Below, one piece after another: positions 28,001 through 34,700 of a DNA stretch of 64,000 bases; the first letter of the stretch is position 1; each line of letters starts with the position of its first letter. Origin of the DNA: Pseudomonadota bacterium (lineage in GTDB: Bacteria; Pseudomonadota; Gammaproteobacteria; Burkholderiales; Rhodocyclaceae); contig JAKOTN010000031.1 of the NCBI GenBank assembly GCA_029776255.1, forward strand, positions 1 through 64,000. The letters run 5' to 3'. Below the pieces are notes generated by a model, which was given only the letters and a program-made list of their open reading frames with translations, was not told the origin of the DNA and made no database searches. The position numbers and the translations under genes were made by a program.

Positions 28001-28090
28001 CGGCTGCCCGGACTTGTCCAACTCCCAATGCTGCGATGGACGCTCATATGGGGAGTTCAGAATCGGGTGATCGAAGAATGGATTCGACAT
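25037..28090 (-). CDS. type III restriction endonuclease subunit (Res)
   Basis: 1017 residues from MSNPFFDHPILNSPYERP at 28090; an upstream ATG at 28144 would add 18 residues but has no better ribosome site. A superfamily 2 helicase core: Walker A LATGAGKTT (about 174-182), Walker B as NDEAHH (about 311-316), DLSATPF (motif III), and a C-terminal helicase part with SMLTEGWDANTVTH and QVIGRALRR. The endonuclease domain is at the end: PDFIVLVDD (about 929) and VEIKGYR (about 949-955) form the PD-ExK active site. With Mod it cleaves foreign DNA after ATP-driven translocation. First gene of the operon. Confidence 0.92.
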   Translation of the reverse strand: MSNPFFDHPILNSPYERPSQHWELDKSGQPTQKILATRRRAEFITPIPKPKKQKMTPRQEGFIFDEGEGLSNKAQQYDPTSIINEVRKHVDAWRALPNSSQWQVTPETARLLQHWRHHGFSSVRPFFCQVEAVETAIWLTEVAPGAKHGKRLLDHLASANKDANPELMRLALKLATGAGKTTVMAMIIAWQTINAVRRPTSKQFTRGFLICAPGLTIKDRLRVLQPNDPDSYYKDRELVPSDLLDDMGRARIVITNYHAFKPRERIDISKGGRQLLKGRTGDEIVTAETEGQMIQRVMPDLMGMKNILAINDEAHHCYREKPLEIDDEELKGDDKREAEKNNEAARLWISGLEAVKRKLGLSRVIDLSATPFFLRGSGYAEGTLFPWTMSDFSLMDAIECGIVKLPRVPVAENIPGEEMPVFRDLWKNIGKDMPKKGRGSNPDLDPLKLPTRLQTALQALYGHYEKIFKLWQDAGIKVPPCFIVVCQNTAISKLVHDFIAGFQRKNDDGSSTLENGRLPLFRNFDESGKSLPRPNTLLIDSEQLEAGDALDDKFHDMAADEIERFRREIVERTGDARAGDHITDQELLREVMNTVGKAGQLGGSIRCVVSVSMLTEGWDANTVTHILGIRAFGTQLLCEQVIGRALRRQSYELNEEGLFNVEYADVFGIPFDFTAKPVIAPQQKPRETVQVKAIRPDRDALEITFPRVEGYRVELPEERLLARFNEESTLALTPDLVGPTETRTEGIIGEGVNLTVAHLGDVRSSTLLFHLTQRLLYTKWRDPGEEPKLHLFGQLKRITKEWLDNHLECKGGTYPALLMYQELADMACNKITAAITRQFLGERPIKALLDPYNPSGSTRHVRFNTSKPDRWETSSRHCHINWVVLDSDWEGEFCRVAEAHPKVRAYVKNHGLGFEVPYRYGSETRKYLPDFIVLVDDGKGPYDLLRLVVEIKGYRREDAKEKKSTMDTYWVPGVNHLGTYGRWAFAEFTDVFRMQDDFTKKVAAEFDKMLAVIGVDT

Positions 28091-28710
28091 GGCGATGGCC
28101 TGCATGCGGGCGCGTATGTTGTTGTTTTTTGAATAGCTGGGCATTGTCCACGAAATGCCTGGCGATAGCCATCAATTATGCATCGTCGATGTTTCTTCCC
28201 GATGGTTTTGTCCCGGATGCATTGGTCGGTGAGAACGGCGACTCCGTGCGCCATTCGGCAAGCACGGGTTGTTGCGGATCGGCGGCAAGACCGATGTGGT
28301 CCAGCGCGCCAGCGCTTGAGGCGCTTGACAAAGCCATGCGCCTATCCTCTAGCGAACGGGTAGATGTATTGCCTTTTTCGCGTTCCAGAAAATAATCTTG
28401 TTAAGATTCGCCCCTGATCCGGTTTGAATCCGACGGTATTCATGACTTTATCATTGGTTTTTCTGGCCGCGACGCGGCTTCGATACTGGCTGGTGGCGCC
28501 AGTCGACAATATCGCCCGCATGGCGAACGTCTGTCGGTCAGGAACATACCGTCAGTCGCCGAGCGAGCCGTTCGGCGATCAGGCGGATGTCGGCGACGGC
28601 GACTGACGGTCGCCTCTTCTTTCACGCGGGGTGGCCCGGCCGCCAAGGCCGGACGCCTTGTTCGGCGTCGCGAACCGCCAGCGCCGCCGGTCTCTCGCGA
28701 ACGAATTTGA
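28091..28710. other. divergent intergenic region (res / stator cluster), no gene recognised
   Basis: 620 bases between the divergent res operon and the DUF3348-like gene. One plus-frame stretch ending at 28395 (a C-terminus of ALDKAMRLSSSERVDVLPFS type) looks faintly protein-like but has no start or homology I can name. The region must carry both promoters; none is clear. A 14-base inverted repeat is noted separately. Confidence 0.5.
28548..28610. repeat. 14-base perfect inverted repeat upstream of the stator-like cluster
   Basis: ACCGTCAGTCGCCG (28548-28561) is exactly complementary to 28597-28610, with a 35-base spacer. It ends 100 bases before the first gene of the DUF3348-like cluster, so an operator or leader hairpin is possible. 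Confidence 0.7.
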
Positions 28711-29475
28711 ATGACGAACCCTGGAATGACGCCAGCCTTGCCGCGCACGAGTTTCAACAGCTCGCCACTCGTTCGTCTGCTCGGCGATCTGCTCGTCGTG
28801 GACACCGCTGAGTCGACGCCGGATTTCGCGGAACGACTGGGAGAGTGGCTGAATGTCTCCGACGCCATCGCGCTGCACGCCACGCACCATTTCCGTGCGA
28901 CGTCCCGGCCGTCGACGGCCGTCGACGTCGCGGTGGAAGAGCAGTTCAAGCGGGTACGGGCGACCTTGGCGGATTCCATCGTCGCGAGTTGTTCGCCCAA
29001 CGCCGGCGAGACACGACTAAAATTGCCGGCGCCGACGTCCGACGCGAGCAGCGCCGGCCTCGACGCGGTGGCCGCCTATGGGCAGTATCGCCGCTTCTAT
29101 CTTGCGCATCAGGGCGACATGGAAGGGCGCATTCGCCCCTTGCGCATTCGCGTCCGGGAAGCGCTTGCCAGCGCGTCGGCGTCTCTTGGGCGGCTGGCCG
29201 CCCTCGACGAGGCGCTGGACAAGGTGTTGTATGCGCGCGAGCGCCAGTTGCTGTCGATGGTGCCGTCGCTGCTGGAAAGACGTTTCGAACGCTTGCTCGA
29301 AACGCATCGTCGGACAATGGCCGATACGCCGGAAGCGGATACCCCGTCGTCGTGGACGCGGTCCGGCGGCTGGTTGGCGACGTTTCAAAAGGAGTTGCAA
29401 GACGTGCTGCTCGCCGAACTGGATTTGCGCCTGCAGCCGACGGCCGGGCTTATTGACGCATTGGGAACGAGGTGA
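28711..29475 (+). CDS. DUF3348-like protein, first gene of the stator-like cluster
   Basis: 254 residues, soluble, no signal peptide or membrane segment. It begins MTNPGMTPALPRTSFNSSPL and has a helical C-terminal half with QGDMEGRIRPLRIRVREAL and a final ELDLRLQPTAGLIDAL. This matches my memory of DUF3348, a proteobacterial family found next to DUF802, an OmpA-like gene and DUF2894; the assignment rests on pattern and neighbourhood. It ends 9 bases before the ZorA/MotA-like gene, so the two are co-transcribed. A cytosolic partner of the membrane complex is the simplest guess. Confidence 0.65.
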   Translation: MTNPGMTPALPRTSFNSSPLVRLLGDLLVVDTAESTPDFAERLGEWLNVSDAIALHATHHFRATSRPSTAVDVAVEEQFKRVRATLADSIVASCSPNAGETRLKLPAPTSDASSAGLDAVAAYGQYRRFYLAHQGDMEGRIRPLRIRVREALASASASLGRLAALDEALDKVLYARERQLLSMVPSLLERRFERLLETHRRTMADTPEADTPSSWTRSGGWLATFQKELQDVLLAELDLRLQPTAGLIDALGTR

Positions 29476-29484
29476 TCGGCACAA

Positions 29485-31386
29485 ATGGATAATCGTCTCT
29501 TCGCGCCGGGTTTTCTGCTGGGGCTCCTGGCGGTGGCGTGGGTCGGCCTCGGGTACATCGGTTCGAACGCGCTGGCGCTGACGATGACGGCGGCGATCGG
29601 CGCGGTCTATGTCGTCGGCGCGCTCGAACTGCTCTCGTTTCGCCGCGCGACGTCGAGTCTGACCACGGCGCTGGCGGAATTGCCCGACGCGTTGGAGTGG
29701 CCGACTCTGTCCGCGTGGCTCGACAGCCTGCCGCCATCGCTGCAAAACCCGGTCCGCCTGCGCATCGAGGGTGAACGCGTCGGTTTGCCCGGCCCCGCGC
29801 TGACTCCCTATCTGGTGGGCCTGCTGGTGATGCTGGGCATGCTGGGCACCTTTCTCGGGATGGTCGTCACCTTGAACGGCGCCGTCTTCGCGCTCGAAGG
29901 CACCACCGATCTACAAGCGATCCGCGCGGCGCTGGCGGCGCCGATCAAGGGATTGGGGCTGGCGTTCGGCACCTCGGTGGCCGGCGTGGCCGCTTCGGCG
30001 ATGCTGGGCCTGCTGTCGGCGCTGAGCCGGCGCGAAAGGTTGTTGGCGGCGCAACGGCTGGATACCCGAATCGCGACCGTGCTGCGCGTGCACTCGTTCG
30101 CCTTTCAACGTCAGGAAACCTTCAAGGCGCTGCAACGGCAAGCCCAGGCGCTGCCGAATCTGGTCGACCAGCTGCAAACGATGCTGGCGCGGATGGAGCG
30201 CCGGGAAGAGCAATTCAACGAACGCCTGCTGGGCAATCAGGACGCTTTCCATGGCGACGTCAAAACCGTGTACGCGTCCCTGGCCAGCGCCGTCGAGAAA
30301 TCGCTCAAGGACAACCTGGCCGACAGCGCCCGCCTGGCCAACGAGACGATAGACACCGCGGTTGACGCCGCGATGACGGGAATCGCGCGTGAAACAGGCC
30401 TGATGCACGAAAAATTGATCGATTCGACGCGAGGACAACTGGACAGCGTCGCGGCGGCCTGGCAGGCGGCGCTGACCACGCAGCGCAAGAACGGCGACGA
30501 TTTGATCGACCGGCTGGAGCAGTCGATGACGGCGTTCAACGCCCGCTTCGCCCACGAGGCGGCATCGCTTCTGAACGCGGTTGGCGAGACCTTGTCCGCG
30601 TCACTGACCCGCCAGGCGGCCGACGACCGGCAGCGGCTGGCGACCTGGACACAATCGCTGGAAGCGATGGCGGCGCGGCTTCAGCGCGAATGGCAACAGG
30701 CGGGCGCACAGGCGCTGTCGCAACAGCAGCAAATTTGCGCGACCCTGGAAAAAACAGCGCGCGACATCGGCGAACAGGCGCAAGCGAACGCCGGCAAGAC
30801 GCTCGATCAGGCCGCGCGGCTACTGGAAACCGCCTCGGAAGCGCCGCGCGTCGCCGCCGACGTGATCAAGGAACTGCGTCTGGAAATGAGCCGCGGCATC
30901 GCCCGGGACAAACAGTTGCTCGACGAGCGCTGCCAGACGATGGCCTCGCTCAATTCGCTGCTGGTCACGATCGATCGATCGGCGGAAGCACAGCGGGCGA
31001 CCCTGGACGCCATGGTGGCTTCCACGACCGAACTGCTCGGCCGCACCGGCCGGCAGTTCGCCGAACAGGTCGGCGCGGAGTCGGCGCGGCTTACCGAACT
31101 TGGCGCGTGCATTGGCAGCGGCGCCGTCGAAGTCTCGAGCCTGAGCGACGCGTTCGCGTTCGCGGTGGGCTTGTTCGGCGAGGCCAACGAGAAACTGATC
31201 GCCAATCTGCAGCGAATCGAAGCCGCGATGGAGAAATCGACGGCCAGAAGCGACGAGCAGCTGGCCTACTACGTGGCGCAGGCGCGGGAAATCATCGACC
31301 TGAGCCTCCTGTCGCAAAAGGCGGTGATGGACGAACTCCGGCAAATCGCCGACCAACCCGCCACCCTGGCCGAGCAGGCGCCCTGA
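29485..31386 (+). CDS. MotA/ExbB/ZorA-like membrane protein with long coiled-coil tail (DUF802-type)
   Basis: 633 residues. Four predicted membrane helices at about 8-25, 29-51, 107-131 and 155-180. The last two read YLVGLLVMLGMLGTFLGMVV and KGLGLAFGTSVAGVAASAML, the pattern of the MotA/TolQ/ExbB channel domain. From about 185 to the end it is a continuous charged, Ala/Gln/Glu-rich helical tail (repeats such as TTQRKNGDDLIDRLEQSM), matching the DUF802 repeat region. A channel domain plus long cytoplasmic tail is the layout of ZorA in Zorya defence systems. Its stop overlaps the start of the OmpA-like gene (TGATG), implying stoichiometric coupled synthesis. The ion-channel role is inferred from fold pattern. 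Confidence 0.75.
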   Translation: MDNRLFAPGFLLGLLAVAWVGLGYIGSNALALTMTAAIGAVYVVGALELLSFRRATSSLTTALAELPDALEWPTLSAWLDSLPPSLQNPVRLRIEGERVGLPGPALTPYLVGLLVMLGMLGTFLGMVVTLNGAVFALEGTTDLQAIRAALAAPIKGLGLAFGTSVAGVAASAMLGLLSALSRRERLLAAQRLDTRIATVLRVHSFAFQRQETFKALQRQAQALPNLVDQLQTMLARMERREEQFNERLLGNQDAFHGDVKTVYASLASAVEKSLKDNLADSARLANETIDTAVDAAMTGIARETGLMHEKLIDSTRGQLDSVAAAWQAALTTQRKNGDDLIDRLEQSMTAFNARFAHEAASLLNAVGETLSASLTRQAADDRQRLATWTQSLEAMAARLQREWQQAGAQALSQQQQICATLEKTARDIGEQAQANAGKTLDQAARLLETASEAPRVAADVIKELRLEMSRGIARDKQLLDERCQTMASLNSLLVTIDRSAEAQRATLDAMVASTTELLGRTGRQFAEQVGAESARLTELGACIGSGAVEVSSLSDAFAFAVGLFGEANEKLIANLQRIEAAMEKSTARSDEQLAYYVAQAREIIDLSLLSQKAVMDELRQIADQPATLAEQAP

Positions 31387-32030
31387 TGGACGATAGCGAT
31401 AGCGGCATGGCGCAGACCGCGCCGGTGTGGGCCATTTTCGGCGATCTGATGTCGGGCCTGCTGGGCGCCTTCGTTCTGTTGCTGGTCGGCGTGCTCGGCG
31501 TGCAACTGGAGTTGGCCAGCCATCTGGAAGCCGAGGTGCAAAAACGGCAGCAGGAAGAACAGCGCCGCATGGCGCTGGAAAAAGCCCTGGCCGTTCCGCT
31601 CGCGGCCGGGCGGGTCACCTTGAACGACGGGCGCATCGGCATCAGCGGCAGCGTCTTGTTCTCGCTGAATTCCGATCGGTTGCAAGCCGACGGCCGGCTC
31701 CTCCTGAAAAGCCTGGTCACGCCGTTGCGCGTCTACCTGGGGGAGCGCGACGAGCTGTTGATGGTCAGCGGCTTTACCGACGATGGGCCGATACAGCAAG
31801 GCAACCACCGCTTCGCCGACAATTGGGAACTCTCGGCGCAGCGCGCGCTGACGGTCACCCGGGCATTGATCGAGGAAGGGATGCCGTCGTCGCTGGTTTT
31901 CGCGGCCGCTTTCGGCACCGAGCAGCCGGTGGCTTCCAACACCGACGAAAAAGGACGCGCCCGGAACCGGCGGGTGGAAATGGCGCCGGTGCCCAAGGCG
32001 TCGAATGGAAAAACGCCGCCCGATGGCTGA
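31386..32030 (+). CDS. MotB/ZorB-like OmpA-domain protein
   Basis: 214 residues. The N-terminus reads VWAIFGDLMSGLLGAFVLLL: one membrane helix (about 17-41) with an Asp at position 20, where MotB carries its proton-binding Asp. A short coiled-coil linker follows. The OmpA-like peptidoglycan-binding domain (about 85-200) contains LFSLNSDRLQADGRLLL, VSGFTDDGPIQQGN, WELSAQRALTVTRAL and RARNRRVEM. With the preceding protein it should form a MotAB/ZorAB-like stator anchored to the cell wall. The start is the ATG of a TGATG overlap at 31384-31388. The start of the next gene overlaps its end by 26 bases. Confidence 0.85.
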   Translation: MDDSDSGMAQTAPVWAIFGDLMSGLLGAFVLLLVGVLGVQLELASHLEAEVQKRQQEEQRRMALEKALAVPLAAGRVTLNDGRIGISGSVLFSLNSDRLQADGRLLLKSLVTPLRVYLGERDELLMVSGFTDDGPIQQGNHRFADNWELSAQRALTVTRALIEEGMPSSLVFAAAFGTEQPVASNTDEKGRARNRRVEMAPVPKASNGKTPPDG

Positions 32031-32784
32031 AACGGACGTCTCTGCCGTGGACGACAGCGCGTGCCGACCTTCGCCGACGGATCATGCGGCCGATCCCGCC
32101 ACGGCAATCGCCTTCTTGCGCACGATGGGCGCCGACCGGCTGGACCCGGTGCGATTCCACTTCATCGAAGCGTTGGCCCGGCGCCGGCGCGAGCACCGGG
32201 GCGCGACCGGAAGGCGGCTCGACGGCACGCTGCGGGCCGCGCTGGCGACCTACCGGGACCGCTTCGATCGCACGCGGAACGAGTCCGGGCAAACGATCGC
32301 GTGCTTCACGGCGCGCCATCCGGAAACGGCCGACGAGCTGCGGCGCCTTTTCGATGCCGGCGATTTTGGCGGAGTGAAACGATTCGTCGCCGGATTCGAC
32401 AAGCAAGATCGGCACGTTTCGCTGGCGGATCTGACGGCTTGCCTGGCGCGACAATCGTCGGACATCGACGAAGCCGCCGGTCCGGTAGCCGGCGGCGAAC
32501 CGCGCGCCGAACTCAAGGCGCTGCGCGACTTCAGATCCACCTGGTCAAGACTCCGCGCCGCCAGACAAGTGGCGCAAGCCATCGCGCGCGCGCCAGAGAA
32601 CGCCGGTCCGCTCAATTCGCATCGGCTGGTACTTCACTCTCTGGCCACGATGCGGGACATCGCGCCTGATTACCTCAGCCGTTTCGTCTCTTATGCCGAG
32701 GCCCTGCTGTGGCTCGATCGCGCGGACAATAAAATCAGACCCGCGGGGAAAAAACCGCTCGCCGGGAAAGCGCCCAGAAAATGA
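32005..32784 (+). CDS. DUF2894-like protein, last gene of the stator-like cluster
   Basis: Up to 259 residues (a second ATG at 32023 would remove six). Soluble and Arg-rich: DPVRFHFIEALARRRREHRG near the start, LKALRDFRSTWSRLRAARQV in the middle, and a C-terminal SRFVSYAEALLWLDRADNK with a basic tail. The arrangement (IEALARR followed by the LRxFR...WSRLR region) fits the DUF2894 family as I remember it; this family accompanies DUF3348/DUF802/OmpA genes. Overlap with the OmpA-like gene shows it belongs to the same operon. Function unknown; a cytosolic effector or assembly factor are the obvious options. Confidence 0.65.
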   Translation: MEKRRPMAETDVSAVDDSACRPSPTDHAADPATAIAFLRTMGADRLDPVRFHFIEALARRRREHRGATGRRLDGTLRAALATYRDRFDRTRNESGQTIACFTARHPETADELRRLFDAGDFGGVKRFVAGFDKQDRHVSLADLTACLARQSSDIDEAAGPVAGGEPRAELKALRDFRSTWSRLRAARQVAQAIARAPENAGPLNSHRLVLHSLATMRDIAPDYLSRFVSYAEALLWLDRADNKIRPAGKKPLAGKAPRK

Positions 32785-32852
32785 GCGATGCTCGCAAAAA
32801 TCGATGGTGGCTTTTTTCGCCGCCTTTTTCGCCTCGCGCGTTCTCCGGGAAA

Positions 32853-33938
32853 ATGGACGCGGTGGAAAACGTGTTTTGCCAGTGCGTGGCGACAGCCACA
32901 GCCGTGCGCGCCGCGCGCCGGATCGTCGTGCTGCTCGCTTGCTGCCTGGCCGCTTGTGGCCAGGAGGCGCCGCATCGGCAGGAAGCTTTTGTCTTCGGCA
33001 CCCGCGTCGAAATACTGATCGCCGGGCTGCCGGAAAGCGAGGCGCGCCGCGGCGCCGGCGCCGTCCTGCGTGAATTCGACCGCCTGCACCGCACCTATCA
33101 CGCCTGGAAGCCGTCGGAACTGAGCGCCCTGAACGACGCCATCGCCGCCTCCCGGAAACAGCGCGTGTCGCCGGAAATGGCCGCGCTGATCGGCGAGGCG
33201 CAACGCCTGACGCGGGCCAGCGAACGGCTCTTCGACCCCGGCATCGGCCGTTTGATCGGCCTGTGGGGGTTTCAGTCCGACGAATTGCCGACGGCCTTGC
33301 CCAAGGCAGAGGCCTTGGCGGCCTGGCGTCGGTCGTCGCCGAGCATCGTCGACCTCCAGCTCGACGGAAACCTCGTCTCCAGCCGTAATCGCGACGTGGC
33401 GCTCGATTTCGGCGGTTATCTGAAAGGCGTGGCGCTGGATCGCGCGGCCGCCACCCTGCGGGCACAAGGCGTGCGCCACGCGCTGATCAATATCGGCGGC
33501 AACGTGATGGCGCTGGGAAACCGGGACGGCCAGCCGTGGCGGGTCGGCATTCAGCATCCGCGGCAGCCCGGTCCGCTGGCGACTCTCGAACTCGCCGACG
33601 GCGAAGCCATCGGCACCTCCGGCGATTATCAACGCTATGTCGAGGTTGACGGTCAGCGCTTTTGTCATTTGCTCGATCCGCGCAGCGGCCGGCCGGTGAC
33701 GCACACCCAGTCGCTCAGCGTGCTGATCACCGCGCGCGCGCAAGCCGGCATGTGGTCCGATGTCGCCTCCAAGCCGCTGTTCATCGGCGGTGTCGACTGG
33801 CCGCGTCTCGCGCGCCAACTGGCCGTGACGCACGTTCTGCGCGTCGACGCCGACGGTCGCCTGCAGGTTAGCGAAGCCATGCGGCGACGCTTGACTTTTG
33901 TCGGCGGCGAGCCGCGGGAGGTTGAAATAATCCCATGA
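32853..33938 (+). CDS. apbE: FAD:protein FMN transferase, lipoprotein
   Basis: About 361 residues from the ATG at 32853-32855; a GTG near 32886 would give a shorter, more typical lipoprotein signal, and an ATG at 32781 a longer one. The lipobox LAAC follows a hydrophobic stretch (RIVVLLACCLAACG), so the protein is anchored on the periplasmic side. Family motifs: DPGIGRLIGLWGF, DFGGYLKGVALDRA, NIGGNVMALG, GTSGDYQRY and HLLDPRSGRPV. It attaches FMN to Thr in subunits of redox pumps such as NQR/RNF. It follows the stator-like cluster without a clear gap, but the functional link, if any, is unknown. Confidence 0.92.
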   Translation: MDAVENVFCQCVATATAVRAARRIVVLLACCLAACGQEAPHRQEAFVFGTRVEILIAGLPESEARRGAGAVLREFDRLHRTYHAWKPSELSALNDAIAASRKQRVSPEMAALIGEAQRLTRASERLFDPGIGRLIGLWGFQSDELPTALPKAEALAAWRRSSPSIVDLQLDGNLVSSRNRDVALDFGGYLKGVALDRAAATLRAQGVRHALINIGGNVMALGNRDGQPWRVGIQHPRQPGPLATLELADGEAIGTSGDYQRYVEVDGQRFCHLLDPRSGRPVTHTQSLSVLITARAQAGMWSDVASKPLFIGGVDWPRLARQLAVTHVLRVDADGRLQVSEAMRRRLTFVGGEPREVEIIP

Positions 33939-34007
33939 TCCAGCCGGGCGGTGCTGCCTGCCGAGTTGGAATCGCTTAGAATGGCGGCTTGCTGCGGGGG
34001 AGGGGTA

Positions 34008-34406
34008 ATGATTGGTATCTTCTTGATAACGCATGGCTCGTTTGGCGAAAGCCTGATTCAGAACGTGTGTCACGTTCTCAACAAGCGGCCACCGCTGATC
34101 GCGCAGCTCGGCGTGGCGGCGCAGGACGATCCGCTCGATATCCTGCCGCTGGCGCGTCTGCTGCTGAAGGAGGTCGACGGCGGGGAAGGCGTGCTGGTGA
34201 TGACCGACGTTTTCGGCGCCACACCGGGCAATCTGGCGCTTAAATTGCTCGTGCCGGGTCACATCGAGGGCATTGCCGGTGTCAACCTGCCGATGTTGCT
34301 GCGCGCATTGACGTACCGCGAACGGGGAATGGAAGTCATGTTGCAGAAGGCAGTCAGCGGCGCCCACGACGGGGTCGTCAAGTTGCCTGTCGATTCAATC
34401 AAATAG
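34008..34406 (+). CDS. PTS EIIA component, mannose-type
   Basis: 132 residues starting at MIGIFLITHGSFGESLIQNV; GGGGGAGGGG lies just upstream. His9 is the phospho-acceptor in the ITHGSFG motif. LVMTDVFGATPGNLALKLL is the second family signature. It belongs to a three-gene block EIIA-HPr-EI with no EIIB or EIIC transport genes nearby. In betaproteobacteria such incomplete systems act as regulatory phosphorelays rather than sugar importers. Confidence 0.92.
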   Translation: MIGIFLITHGSFGESLIQNVCHVLNKRPPLIAQLGVAAQDDPLDILPLARLLLKEVDGGEGVLVMTDVFGATPGNLALKLLVPGHIEGIAGVNLPMLLRALTYRERGMEVMLQKAVSGAHDGVVKLPVDSIK

Positions 34407-34423
34407 ACAATGGGGAACCAGTG

Positions 34424-34693
34424 ATGGTACGCGCTGAAGCCGCAATTCTTAACAAGCTGGGTTTGCACGCCCGCGCATCCGCCAAGCTGACGCAAGTCGC
34501 CAGTCGCTTTGCCAGCGAGGTGTGGATGGAAAAGGGAGGACGCCGGATCAACGCCAAGAGCATCATGGGAGTGATGATGCTGGCGGCGGGAAAAGGGTCC
34601 ACGGTGATCGTCGAAACCGACGGTTCGGACGAACAGGCGGCCAACGACGCCATCCTGGAGTTGATCGCCGACAAGTTCGGCGAAGGAGAATGA
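34424..34693 (+). CDS. ptsH: phosphocarrier protein HPr
   Basis: 89 residues from the ATG at 34424-34426 (a GTG immediately before is the alternative). His15 in LGLHARASAKL receives phosphate from EI; Ser46 in INAKSIMGVMML is the site phosphorylated by HPr kinase in bacteria that have it. It follows EIIA by 17 bases and precedes ptsI by 7, so the three are one operon. Confidence 0.96.
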   Translation: MVRAEAAILNKLGLHARASAKLTQVASRFASEVWMEKGGRRINAKSIMGVMMLAAGKGSTVIVETDGSDEQAANDAILELIADKFGEGE

Positions 34694-34700
34694 GTACACC

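Noticed and set aside
28178-28395. Possible short coding remnant upstream of the stator-like cluster
   Set aside because: No ribosome site, no known motif, and the frame is interrupted; kept only as a remark in the intergenic entry.
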